Source: an uncultured Lachnospiraceae bacterium
GTDB lineage: Bacteria; Bacillota; Clostridia; Lachnospirales; Lachnospiraceae
NCBI GenBank assembly: GCA_947564645.1
Contig: CANOCU010000025.1
Span: forward strand, 1 to 51,937
Direction: 5' to 3'
Length of the DNA stretch: 51,937 bases
Below, piece by piece: positions 8,355 through 16,475 of the stretch; within the stretch, counting starts at the first letter, position 1, and the number at the start of each line of letters is the position of its first letter. The notes beneath the pieces were generated by a model. The model was not told where the DNA came from and made no database searches. It saw only the letters and a list, made by a program, of their open reading frames with translations. The translations under genes and the position numbers were made by a program.

Positions 8355-8848
8355 GTCTCTTCCTCCTCTCCCTCAGCGATCTTTAATGCTTTCAGTCCCC
8401 TGTACAGTTTCGCCTTCACCGTATTGATGTTCAGATCCAGAACCTGGGCGATCTCCTCCAGCGTCAGTTCTTCAAAGAATCTGAGCTTTATGATCTTCTG
8501 CGCGCCCTCTTCGAGCCGGTTGATCCTGGCATACAGGTCATCGTGAATATCGAATCCCTTTTCTTCGTAAGATTGCTCCACCCACTCGTCGTCCTGTGTC
8601 AGGATTTCCCGTTTCCTCTTATGATAAAGGATGATGCTCTCGTTGAGCACGATCCGGTAGAACCATGTCCTGAGCGCCGCTTCGCTTTTCAACTCGCCGT
8701 AATGCTCTAACGCCTTACAGATGGCATTTTGTACCACATCCAGTGCATCCTCCTGATTCTTCAGATAACTGAAGGCCAGCCGGTAGAATTTCTCCTGGTT
8801 CTCAACGATATAAGCAACTAGCTTCCTGTACAGCTCCTGTTTCAACAT
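8351..8848 (-). CDS. sigV: ECF RNA polymerase sigma factor (SigV-like)
   Basis: 165 aa. Region 2 (YLKNQEDALDVVQNA, core and -10 binding) and region 4 HTH (LTLEEIAQVLDLNINTVKAK, -35 binding) are clear, and no sigma-1 or sigma-3 region is present, as in ECF factors. Start ATG 8848 has GGAGGTG upstream. The pair with the RsiV-like protein and a candidate autoregulatory promoter at 8928-8956 suggest a cell-envelope stress regulon. Confidence 0.9.
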   Translation of the reverse strand: MLKQELYRKLVAYIVENQEKFYRLAFSYLKNQEDALDVVQNAICKALEHYGELKSEAALRTWFYRIVLNESIILYHKRKREILTQDDEWVEQSYEEKGFDIHDDLYARINRLEEGAQKIIKLRFFEELTLEEIAQVLDLNINTVKAKLYRGLKALKIAEGEEEET

Positions 8849-8927
8849 CTCACCTCCATTCTGCCTCCGACTTATCCCGTTTCCGTTTCTGATGTACGGC
8901 GCCTTTGCCCTTCCGCGCCTATTAGTA

Positions 8928-8956
8928 TAGACAAACGGGAGTGGATAAAAGTTGCA
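8928..8956 (-). promoter_or_regulatory. Candidate ECF-type (autoregulated) promoter
   Basis: Minus strand: TGCAAC (8951-8956) followed by a short T run, then CGTTTGTCTA (8928-8937). This is the -35 AAC / -10 CGTC-like pattern of ECF sigma promoters, not the sigma-A pattern, and it sits 80 bp before the sigma factor start. Autoregulation is inferred. Confidence 0.6.
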
Positions 8957-8994
8957 GAATTTTACAAAAAATTCTATCGGCCGCTCAGGATGTT

Positions 8995-10206
8995 CTACAG
9001 AACTGCCGCCAGTAAAAGGAGGAGGCCCGGTACGATATACTTTCGCGGATGATGCCAGAGGTCGCTCTCCGTCTTCCACCCTCTGACCGGGCAGCGCCAT
9101 TCAAGCAGAGCGGACCCGGCCGCGCCAAGGAGTGCGAAGCAGACTGCCGTCAGAACATCCCTGCCCGATACACCGCCAAGAAGGATCTGCCGGCTGCAAA
9201 GATAGACCGTCTCCGCCGTCATATTGCACAGGAACAGGAATATCCCGTAAGGCAGGAAGAAGGCCCGTCTCTGTCCCGGCAGGAAACGAACCGCCTGCTC
9301 CAGCGCCGGATCGCAGGAGAGCAGAATGCAGATCGGCGTATTCATGGAGGCGATCGCGAATCCGGCGGAAAGGAAGAGGGATCGTCCCAGAAACACCGGC
9401 AGGACACAGGCCACGCCCCATAGAATGACCGTATTGAGCAGATAGTTTCTATGGCTTGTCATATACCGGAGCAGATACCGCCATACCAGGCCGGACGCTG
9501 CTCCCCGTCCCGCACTCTTCCTCCTGGAAGGATCGTCGTCAGTCCGGTAAAAGGCATATGCATCCGCCCCCAGCGTCATCCGGATAGCCCATGCCATATT
9601 GCCAACAAGCACCATAAAGCCGGCCGCCGGCACAAGTCCGCACGCCCGCGTTATATCCGTCCGTGGCAATAAATCTGCCGACTGCACCGCAAGACTTCTC
9701 CCGCCTTCCTGTCCCATGGCAAGAAGCACGACAAGCACGCCGCCGCACCAGATACAGCCCCTAAGCAAACCGAAACGCTTACTTTTGCTCCATGCATACA
9801 CGCAGGCGCTCATCCAGACCGCATTGACCGCACACAGCACGCTCCCCAGTATCCTTGCCGCACTCCGGTCCGACACCGCCCACACCACACAGAGCAGGCC
9901 CAGCGTTTTCGTGGCAAACGCATAAAGCCCCAGAGCCGACACATAGGCGGCGTTCAGCCTTTTTTCCTCAAACGGCATCATATACAGATTCATCCTATTG
10001 GCTCTGTTGTCCTTAGCGGATAATGTCAGCCACATCACCCCGGCGGTAAAGCTGCCGGCCATCAGATAGAGGGTGAAAGGCGCGATCTCAACCTGCACCT
10101 CGGCGATCCGCAGCCCCCAGTAAACGATCGCCCAGATCAGGACCGACTTCTTTAACCGCTCATAGTCTGCCCCCAATACCTTTTTTGCTGTCATCTGAAA
10201 TATCAT
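8995..10206 (-). CDS. ABC transporter membrane subunit (ABC-2-like, divergent)
   Basis: 403 aa, almost entirely hydrophobic, with about 10 predicted transmembrane segments in two halves joined by a basic loop (DDDPSRRKSAGRG, about residue 235). It lacks recognisable catalytic motifs. The adjacent ATPase on the same strand marks it as the permease partner. ATG 10206 is preceded by GGAGGG; an ATG four codons earlier is the ribosome site itself. The substrate is unknown; peptide, ion or drug export is typical next to LytTR systems. Confidence 0.75.
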   Translation of the reverse strand: MIFQMTAKKVLGADYERLKKSVLIWAIVYWGLRIAEVQVEIAPFTLYLMAGSFTAGVMWLTLSAKDNRANRMNLYMMPFEEKRLNAAYVSALGLYAFATKTLGLLCVVWAVSDRSAARILGSVLCAVNAVWMSACVYAWSKSKRFGLLRGCIWCGGVLVVLLAMGQEGGRSLAVQSADLLPRTDITRACGLVPAAGFMVLVGNMAWAIRMTLGADAYAFYRTDDDPSRRKSAGRGAASGLVWRYLLRYMTSHRNYLLNTVILWGVACVLPVFLGRSLFLSAGFAIASMNTPICILLSCDPALEQAVRFLPGQRRAFFLPYGIFLFLCNMTAETVYLCSRQILLGGVSGRDVLTAVCFALLGAAGSALLEWRCPVRGWKTESDLWHHPRKYIVPGLLLLLAAVL

Positions 10207-10305
10207 ATTTCCCTCCATGCCGAAGCAATCTCTTATTTTCGAATCTGCTAAAACCGCACGATCTGTCGCCGCATCTGTCTTTGTCAGGATCCGCAGGCAG
10301 AATTT

Positions 10306-11037
10306 CTAGCCAAGCGCCCGTCTGATCTCTCCGGCGTCCATATGTTCCCGATCGAAGCTCCGGTCGATCCTTCCCTTCTCCAGGACCAGCACCCGATCGC
10401 ACGTCAATGTGATGCTCTCCAGAATATGGGAGGAAAAAAGTACCGTCCCATATTGTCTGTATTCCCGGATCAGCCGGTAAAGATATTCCGTGCTCTGAAA
10501 GTCCAGTCCGTTCACCGGCTCATCTAGCAGAAGCAAGGGCGGGCGCAGGACAAAAGCCGTGATCAGGAATACTTTTTTCTTATTGCCGGTGGACAGATCC
10601 CGGATCAGCGTATCCGTGTATTCCCCGAAATGAAATCCCTCGATCAGCCGCTCTGCCTCCGGCTCATACGCTCTTTTCACCCGATAAGCCGACATCACAT
10701 AGGCCAGATACTCCCGAAAAGTAAAATACTGGAAGGAATCGTCTTCTGCGAACACGGTATAACGATTCTTCTTAAAATCAGCATCCCGTAAGGCCGCCGG
10801 CTCATTCCTAAAGCGGATGCTCTCCACCCGGAACTTCTCATGCAGACCGGACAGCGTCCTGATCAATGTGGTCTTCCCCGCGCCGTTTAAGCCGATCAGT
10901 CCGACCACCTCGTGCTCCTGCAGTTCTAAGGTATACTCCCACCATGCATTACCTGCCGCCTGGCAGGCCGCATGGCCATCCATACTCTCCTTGTGATACC
11001 ATACCCTCAGATTCCGGATCGATAACAGATTCGTCAT
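10306..11037 (-). CDS. ABC transporter ATP-binding protein
   Basis: 243 aa. Walker A is GLNGAGKTT, the signature is LSTGNKKK (a degenerate LSGGQ), Walker B LLLLDEPVNGLD, and the switch His is in FSSHILES. The degenerate signature is typical of ABC-2 exporters with small permeases. AAGGAG precedes ATG 11037. It lies between a 53-aa membrane peptide gene and the permease, all in the same direction. Confidence 0.9.
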   Translation of the reverse strand: MTNLLSIRNLRVWYHKESMDGHAACQAAGNAWWEYTLELQEHEVVGLIGLNGAGKTTLIRTLSGLHEKFRVESIRFRNEPAALRDADFKKNRYTVFAEDDSFQYFTFREYLAYVMSAYRVKRAYEPEAERLIEGFHFGEYTDTLIRDLSTGNKKKVFLITAFVLRPPLLLLDEPVNGLDFQSTEYLYRLIREYRQYGTVLFSSHILESITLTCDRVLVLEKGRIDRSFDREHMDAGEIRRALG

Positions 11038-11105
11038 GGTAAACTCCTTTCCGCAATTCTCTGACTGCCTTTCTTTCGGTAACGACACCATGTCGTTTCC
11101 TGTGA

Positions 11106-11267
11106 TCACTGCTTCTGTTTCTTCCATTCGGAATATGCCGATACGAGGCACAGGCCGCACAGAAGCAGATAGAACAGGCTCATCTGCAGATTTCCTCTTA
11201 CACCGTTCATAGTGGCTCCTGCCGCCCACACCATTGCCAGAATACTACGAATCATTATGTGACGCAT
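11106..11267 (-). CDS. 53-aa hydrophobic membrane peptide
   Basis: A short frame missed by normal length cut-offs: ATG 11267 with AGGAGG eight bases before (an in-frame ATG at 11273 is too close to the site). The peptide starts MRHIMIRSIL and holds two hydrophobic stretches (about residues 6-18 and 29-43) and a charged tail EWKKQKQ. It is the first gene downstream of the candidate LytTR-controlled promoter and precedes the ABC ATPase by about 70 bp. It may be a small transporter subunit; it has no Gly-Gly leader or AgrD-like Cys, so a signal peptide role is not supported. Confidence 0.6.
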   Translation of the reverse strand: MRHIMIRSILAMVWAAGATMNGVRGNLQMSLFYLLLCGLCLVSAYSEWKKQKQ

Positions 11268-11343
11268 ACTCATTTCCTCCTGTCATTTCTTTGTCCTGTT
11301 CCGCAGTCACTCTGTTTCCCGACTGCGTTTTCCTTATGGCTCT

Positions 11344-11432
11344 ATCATAACAGGAACCACGCCGCAGGACGGAAATGTCCGCGAATGGCAGCTTTTTGAC
11401 CGCAAAAAAATGAGAGTGGAATTGAAATGTCC
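11344..11432 (-). promoter_or_regulatory. Candidate activator-dependent promoter with two direct repeats
   Basis: Minus strand: GGACATTTC occurs at 11424-11432 and again at 11372-11380, 52 bp (about five helical turns) apart. Downstream is a good -10, TATGAT (11344-11349), but no -35 at the expected place; the second repeat lies there instead. This layout suggests activation by a bound regulator, plausibly the adjacent LytTR protein. The rest of the 320-bp gap up to the kinase shows only the 26-bp repeat. Confidence 0.4.
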
Positions 11433-11508
11433 TGAATCCGCTAAGAAAAAGGCAGCTAAGACGCCGGAGTCCTGACTGCCGTAAAAGAGTGAAAGAATAA
11501 AATAAGAT

Positions 11509-11625
11509 AGCCACAGCTAAGGATAAGATACGGCAGCTATGGCTAACGATAAAATAAGGCAGCCACGGCTAACGGTAAGATAAGACAGCCACGGCTAACG
11601 GTAAGATAAAGTAGCCACAGCCCGG
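11509..11625. repeat. 26-bp tandem repeat spanning the kinase stop codon
   Basis: AGCCACGGCTAACGGTAAGATAA-type units start at 11509, 11535, 11561, 11587 and 11613, exactly 26 bp apart. The rightmost unit encodes the last residues of the histidine kinase (VATLSYR and stop). The other four are slightly diverged copies lying beyond the stop. 26 is not a multiple of three, so extra copies cannot extend the frame. Confidence 0.85.
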
Positions 11626-13112
11626 AAAATATGCCCCTCACAGTCAACCTGCACCATGCCGTCATATTTCTGTGCCGCGGCGCAGGCGCTTTTCAGTCCC
11701 CAGCCGTGAAGGCCGCCGTCGGTCTTCGTCGTCCGAAGCTCTCCGCTTTCTGTCACTGGCAGGACGGCGCAGCCGTTTTCCACCTTCATGACAAGCATCC
11801 GGTTGATGCGGCGGATCACCAGTCTGACAAAACGCTGCTCCGGCACATCCGTCTGCGCGGCCGCCTCCAGTGCATTGTCCAGCAGGTTCCCCAGGATCGC
11901 ACACAGGTCGGCGCTGCGGATATTCGTGTTGCGCGGAAATTCCACCTGCACGTGAAAAGAGATCTTCCGCGTTTCTGCCGCCGCCCGCTTACTGTTGATC
12001 AGATAATCTGCCGTCTCGTCGCCTGTCCAGACGGTGTCCGTCATCCCCCGGACCGGTTCCTGCAGGGTATCCAGATAGCGCACCGCCTCCTCTGTCTTGC
12101 CGTGCATCAGAATCTGGCGCAGGACACCGATATGATTATGAAAGTCATGAAAAAGCTTCGCATTGACCGCATAGGCCTGATTCAATGCGGTATAATCCCG
12201 CTCCAGAAGCTCGGCCTGCGCTTCCTTTAGCTGTGCCAGTTCTTTTTCCATCCGGTACTGTCTGTTGATATGAAAGATCAGCACGGACATCATCAATACC
12301 ACTGCCAGAACCGTCCACATCATTAACGTATCGGCCGGAATGTCGATCCTCTCCTGCTCCGATAATGTGATCACCGCCACGAAGCCAAGCACCACGAAGC
12401 CGGACAGGAGACGATATGCGGCGCCGGTTCCTTCCGGCACATCCGCCTGCCTGCCTTGCCCGTCATAATACTGTCTGTCATAATACTGTCTGTCATGATC
12501 CTGCCTGTCATGATTTTGTCTGTCATGATCCTGCCCGGCGCGGACCTGTCTGCCGCTTCCCTGTCTCTCGCGGCCCAGATACCAGACCGCCGCTCCCACA
12601 GCCAGCGCAGCGTGAAGCAGCCAGACCCCCGCCTGTCCCCGCACCGTTCCCGCATCCAGAAAAGACCCGTCACCGGACAGGACCCCGAGTCCCGCCGCCA
12701 GAAGAAACTGCCCGAAAGAAACCGCGATCTCGAAGAAAATGGCGATATAAAGGCTTATCCGTACATCCTGCCTGCGGAATCTGACGACGCAAGCCGCGAT
12801 CAGGACCGCTTCCAACGCCGGACGGACAAACGCTGCATCGGCCGCCGAAACCGTAGGCAGGAAAACTGTGATCGCTGCGATCACAGCCGAACCAAGGAAG
12901 CCGGCTGCCCAGATGCCGGCCCTGTTTCCTGCAGTCCTGCTCTTCTCTGTTCCTCTGTCGGCCGCCCCTTTGTCCGTTCCGGATTCTGCCGTCCTCCTAC
13001 CCGTAGCCAACAGCTCTCGGATCAGAAAAAGGCACACCGCAATGCGCAGCGCACCCGCAAGACAGTCCGAGAAGACCACCATTTTTCCCATTCCGTATTC
13101 CAGTCCTGTCAT
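11595..13112 (-). CDS. GHKL-type (AgrC-like) sensor histidine kinase
   Basis: 505 aa. About seven hydrophobic segments fill the first 290 residues, then a helical dimer region with the phosphoacceptor HDFHNH and a GHKL ATPase (N-box LGNLLDNALEAA; G-box GLHGWGL). ATG 13112 overlaps the regulator stop (ATGA) and has GGGGG upstream, so translation is coupled. A cytoplasmic or external loop (about residues 192-220) is built of pentapeptide repeats of the DHDRQ type, an odd hydrophilic insert. The C-terminus lies in a 26-bp repeat. No AgrB/AgrD is nearby, so a peptide signal is not established. Confidence 0.88.
   Translation of the reverse strand: MTGLEYGMGKMVVFSDCLAGALRIAVCLFLIRELLATGRRTAESGTDKGAADRGTEKSRTAGNRAGIWAAGFLGSAVIAAITVFLPTVSAADAAFVRPALEAVLIAACVVRFRRQDVRISLYIAIFFEIAVSFGQFLLAAGLGVLSGDGSFLDAGTVRGQAGVWLLHAALAVGAAVWYLGRERQGSGRQVRAGQDHDRQNHDRQDHDRQYYDRQYYDGQGRQADVPEGTGAAYRLLSGFVVLGFVAVITLSEQERIDIPADTLMMWTVLAVVLMMSVLIFHINRQYRMEKELAQLKEAQAELLERDYTALNQAYAVNAKLFHDFHNHIGVLRQILMHGKTEEAVRYLDTLQEPVRGMTDTVWTGDETADYLINSKRAAAETRKISFHVQVEFPRNTNIRSADLCAILGNLLDNALEAAAQTDVPEQRFVRLVIRRINRMLVMKVENGCAVLPVTESGELRTTKTDGGLHGWGLKSACAAAQKYDGMVQVDCEGHIFRAVATLSYR
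12455..12540. repeat. 15-bp in-frame tandem repeat in the kinase gene
   Basis: GTCAT cores at 12462, 12477, 12492, 12507 and 12522 mark a 15-bp repeat, encoding (D/N/Y)(H/Y)DRQ pentapeptides between two membrane segments of the kinase. Its length can change without loss of frame. Confidence 0.85.
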
Positions 13113-13828
13113 ATGTGCATCCCCCAATACCTGTTGATCTGTTCTTTAACCCCCTGCAGATGAGCACGGCTGACCGGGAGCGAAAGGCCGTTTTGCAAGA
13201 CGGCCATCCCCTCCCTGATCTGCATGATATGGATCATATTGACGATGCAGCCTCTGTCAATATAGATAAATTCTTCCGAATCCAATTCCTCGTATACCTG
13301 CTGCAGACTCTTCCGGACTCTGGATACACCGCCTGCCGCGGTGATCGCCGCATTCTTACCGTCCCGCTCGATGTAATAGATCTCCTTATAGGGAATCTTT
13401 TCCAGCCGGCTGTTCGTCTGGATGATATAGGTCTTCCCCTCTTCCAGTCCGATCAGCCTGACCGCATCCGCTACCGCCGCGGGCAGCTTCCTTTCCACAT
13501 CGTTCTTAGGCACATACCGGAAGATCGATAATTCGTAAGCATCGATGGCATACTCGATATGGGATGTGATAAAGATGATCTTCACCTGCGGCAGGAAGGG
13601 CTTTACCTTCTCCGCGATCTCCATCCCCGTACTGCCCGGCATCTCGATATCCAACAGGATCAGATCGAAGAAAAACCGGTCGTCGGTAATATCGCACAGC
13701 AGCATATCACTGTCCGTATAAGTCTCGACCTCCCCCATGCACCGGCATTGCCGCAGCGCTTCTTTGGCGACAGCCGCGTGGGACGTCGCCGCCTCCCTGT
13801 CATCATCACAAACTGCTATCCGCAGCAT
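13109..13828 (-). CDS. LytTR-family response regulator (AgrA-like)
   Basis: 239 aa. The receiver domain has the acidic pair DDD near residue 8-10 and the phosphorylation site LILLDIEMPG; the C-terminal LytTR DNA-binding domain covers about residues 135-235 (IPYKEIYYIE, FIYIDRGCIVN). It is the first gene of the two-component operon and overlaps the kinase by four bases. Likely targets are its own operon and the ABC operon downstream, where GGACATTTC repeats are found; a GGACATTAC copy also lies just upstream of this gene. Confidence 0.9.
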   Translation of the reverse strand: MLRIAVCDDDREAATSHAAVAKEALRQCRCMGEVETYTDSDMLLCDITDDRFFFDLILLDIEMPGSTGMEIAEKVKPFLPQVKIIFITSHIEYAIDAYELSIFRYVPKNDVERKLPAAVADAVRLIGLEEGKTYIIQTNSRLEKIPYKEIYYIERDGKNAAITAAGGVSRVRKSLQQVYEELDSEEFIYIDRGCIVNMIHIMQIREGMAVLQNGLSLPVSRAHLQGVKEQINRYWGMHI

Positions 13829-13865
13829 ACTCTCACCGCCTTATTGTTTCCTAGTCCACCGTAAT

Positions 13866-13901
13866 GTCCGGCAGATTTCCTGCTTAAATCCCCTGCCGGA
13901 C
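13866..13901. terminator. Hairpin between mtaD and the LytTR operon
   Basis: GTCCGGCAG (13866-13874) pairs with CTGCCGGAC (13893-13901), nine perfect base pairs. It would follow mtaD on the minus strand, but no T run follows, so termination is only possible, and it could instead be a regulatory site of the LytTR operon. Confidence 0.4.
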
Positions 13902-13944
13902 GCATCCTGTCTTATCACGGCGCTTTCGCACTCCACACCTATCC

Positions 13945-15246
13945 TTAATATGTCTTCTGATCCAGTCCCATCCTCTCGATGATCCCCTGAATCTTCCGGT
14001 ACACCAGCTGCTCGTCGATGGTCAGAAGCTTCCGGTTCTCCATGGTCACTTTTCCATCGATGAGGACCGTATCCACTTCCGATCCGTTGGCCGAATAGGA
14101 CAGCCCCGCGATCAGATTGTTTCTGGGCGTCAGGGAAGGCGTATTCAGATCAAGAATCGCCAGGTCCGCCTTCTTGCCCACTTCGATACTGCCGATCTCC
14201 TTCTCCATGCCAAGGGCTCTGGCGCCGTTGATCGTCGCAATGCGGAAGCCCTCCCTGGCGCTGACGCACTGCGGTGTCCTGCCCGTCCCCTTATGGATCA
14301 GTGTGAGCAGGCTCAATTCATGAAACAGATTCAGACAGTTATTGCTGGCGGCGCCATCCGTGCCGAGACACACATTAATGCCCTTCGCAAGCATTCCCGC
14401 CACCGGCGCGAAGCCGTTGCCCAGCTTCATATTGCTGGCCGGGTTGGTCACCACGCTGACATGCTTTGCTTTCAGAATATCCATATCCGCCTCATCGATC
14501 TGGACACAGTGGGCCGCGATGGCCGGTACATCGAACAGGCCGCATCTGTCCGCCAGCGCGATCGGACTGCATCCGTTCTTCTCCCTGATCTGCGCGATCT
14601 CACTCTCACTCTCCGACAGATGGATATGGATTCCCATACCGTTCTTCTTCGCTTCTTCGGCCACGATCCTCAGATAGGCCTCATCGCAGGTATAGGGTGC
14701 ATGAGGTCCTAGCACAAAGGAGAGCCTGTCGCAGTCCTTCGCCGCATCCCGCTCCTCATAAGCCTGCCGCAGCCGCATCTGACCGCCCTCGTCATTGCCG
14801 TTGCCCACCAGCCCGCGGCTGATCACCGCGCGCATCCCGGATTCTTTGACCGCCCTCGTGGTCTGGTGGATATTCATCTGCATATCGTTAAAGCAGGTCG
14901 TCCCGCTCTTCATCATCTCGATGATCGCCAGATTGGCGCCCCAATACGTATCCTCATCCGTCATCTGCTGTTCGATCGGATCGATCGTGCCAAACAGCCA
15001 GTCCATAAAGGACAGGTCGTCCGCCACATTCCGCATAAACGACATATAAGAGTGGGTATGACAATTGATCAGTCCCGGGATCACCAGCTTATCCGTCCCG
15101 TCGATCACCCTGTCCTCACAAAATCCTGCCGGCGCCTGCCCGATCCCGGCAATCCTGTCCTGTTCAATGTAGATACTCGTCTCCCGTACCGCATCCTCTG
15201 CTCCCTCAGGCAAAACCGCCCGTGCATTTCTGATCACAATTCCCAT
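13945..15246 (-). CDS. mtaD: Amidohydrolase, MTA/SAH deaminase type
   Basis: 433 aa, full length for the MtaD/TrzN branch of the amidohydrolase superfamily, which deaminates S-adenosylhomocysteine, methylthioadenosine or related nucleosides. Metal and active-site motifs are present: CHTH (H63, H65), GIHIHLSES, AAHCVQ and GTDGAASNN. AAGGAGG lies before ATG 15246. Next upstream on the same strand is an SAM-dependent methyltransferase, so SAH recycling is a sensible but unproven link. Related enzymes act on other purines and guanine-like rings, so the substrate is uncertain. Confidence 0.85.
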   Translation of the reverse strand: MGIVIRNARAVLPEGAEDAVRETSIYIEQDRIAGIGQAPAGFCEDRVIDGTDKLVIPGLINCHTHSYMSFMRNVADDLSFMDWLFGTIDPIEQQMTDEDTYWGANLAIIEMMKSGTTCFNDMQMNIHQTTRAVKESGMRAVISRGLVGNGNDEGGQMRLRQAYEERDAAKDCDRLSFVLGPHAPYTCDEAYLRIVAEEAKKNGMGIHIHLSESESEIAQIREKNGCSPIALADRCGLFDVPAIAAHCVQIDEADMDILKAKHVSVVTNPASNMKLGNGFAPVAGMLAKGINVCLGTDGAASNNCLNLFHELSLLTLIHKGTGRTPQCVSAREGFRIATINGARALGMEKEIGSIEVGKKADLAILDLNTPSLTPRNNLIAGLSYSANGSEVDTVLIDGKVTMENRKLLTIDEQLVYRKIQGIIERMGLDQKTY

Positions 15247-15353
15247 GTTCTGTCTCCTCCTTACGTTTTTCCTTCTCTGTCCCTGCCGCTCGTCAGCCTG
15301 TCAGCTTACGCGCAGCCCAATTTCTTTATTTTACAATATTTTCTTACAATATA

Positions 15354-16475
15354 CTACTTCTTCCTCCCAAAACTTACCAGCAGTCCCCGATAATGCAGGC
15401 ATCGCAGATCCGCTTTGTTCTCCGTCACGTACTTCTGTATCTTCCGCTGCCTGCGGCAGTAGCTCTCCGCCTCTTTCCGTTCCAGGCCATGGTTCATAAA
15501 ACCGCGCACAATCTCTTCTTCTGCCTCCGCGCTGCTGCTCTTATCCCATCCTTTTTCCTGTAAAAGGCATTCCGCGAGTTCTTCATGATCCTCCCGCTCC
15601 GGGCAGATCAGAGACACTCTGTCGTTCATCCGCACGTCCACATCCACAAGACCTTCCTCCTGCATCATCAGCGGAAGCCGCATCCCGACGGCGTAATCCC
15701 GTCCCTGGCACTGCCGCTCTTTCTCCCACATCTTGCGAAAGCCCAGGCGGTCACACAGTTCCGTATAGGCAAGCCCCTCCAGATACAGGCCGTCGCTCTC
15801 CAGTTCCCTGTTCACATCGATCGCGATCACCAGGCCGCCCGGCTTCGTCTGTGCGATCATCTTCTGCAAAAACCCCCGGGGATCGTTCACATGCCGCATG
15901 GCACAATGGCTGATCGTCACATCATAATGCCTCCGGAACGTGTGCGTCGGAAAATCATCACAGATAAATTCCGTCTGCCATTTCTCCTGTTCCAGAAGCT
16001 TCTTTGCCTCCCGCAGCAGATTGGCACTGAAATCAATGCCCGTATAAACGCTGCCCTCCGGCAGAAAAGGCATCAGCATCTTTCCCATATAGCCAAACCC
16101 GCAGCCGCAGTCCAACACCTCCACCGGCCTGTCGATCTGCCACACCTGCTCCACCAGAAACCGCAGATAATCCGCATTCCACATGGCCCGCCTGCTGGCC
16201 TTCAGATAATCCAGCCTGTCTTCCCAGTATTCCCTCTCTCCGCTTCTGGCCGGTATATACGCTTCCCCCGCAAGCGGCACAAGCCCCAGAAGCGCATCCA
16301 CCGTCACCCGGAAAAACTTCGCGATATCCGGCAGCAGGGCAATATCTGGCATAGAGACATTATTTTCCCACTTGCTGACCGTCTGCACCGAAACGCCTAT
16401 CGCATCCGCCAGCTCCTTCTGACTCATCTGACCCGCTTTTCTCAGGTCATAGATCCTAATTCTGATCGCCGCCAT
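15354..16475 (-). CDS. XRE HTH domain fused to an SAM-dependent methyltransferase
   Basis: 373 aa. Residues about 5-62 are a Cro/CI-type helix-turn-helix (MSQKELADAIGVSVQTVSKW). A class I methyltransferase follows from about residue 80: motif I is VLDCGCGFGYMG, then a GIDFS acidic motif. The rest (about 220-373) is a helical tail with SYCRRQRKIQKY. DNA-binding and methyl transfer joined in one chain suggest a regulator that modifies or senses a small molecule, but no substrate can be read from sequence. Its start overlaps the GNAT stop by 20 bp, so the two are co-expressed. Confidence 0.85.
   Translation of the reverse strand: MAAIRIRIYDLRKAGQMSQKELADAIGVSVQTVSKWENNVSMPDIALLPDIAKFFRVTVDALLGLVPLAGEAYIPARSGEREYWEDRLDYLKASRRAMWNADYLRFLVEQVWQIDRPVEVLDCGCGFGYMGKMLMPFLPEGSVYTGIDFSANLLREAKKLLEQEKWQTEFICDDFPTHTFRRHYDVTISHCAMRHVNDPRGFLQKMIAQTKPGGLVIAIDVNRELESDGLYLEGLAYTELCDRLGFRKMWEKERQCQGRDYAVGMRLPLMMQEEGLVDVDVRMNDRVSLICPEREDHEELAECLLQEKGWDKSSSAEAEEEIVRGFMNHGLERKEAESYCRRQRKIQKYVTENKADLRCLHYRGLLVSFGRKK

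Noticed and set aside
11245-11514. 89-codon frame upstream of the ABC operon
   Set aside because: It lies across the likely promoter and repeats and overlaps the better supported 53-aa peptide.
12456-13163. Long plus-strand frame antisense to the kinase and regulator
   Set aside because: Its sequence is the mirror of the DHDRQ repeat and GC-rich kinase codons; no start signals.
11595-13828. A complete agr quorum-sensing system
   Set aside because: Kinase and regulator resemble AgrC and AgrA, but no AgrB protease or AgrD precursor is encoded near; the 53-aa peptide lacks the AgrD layout.
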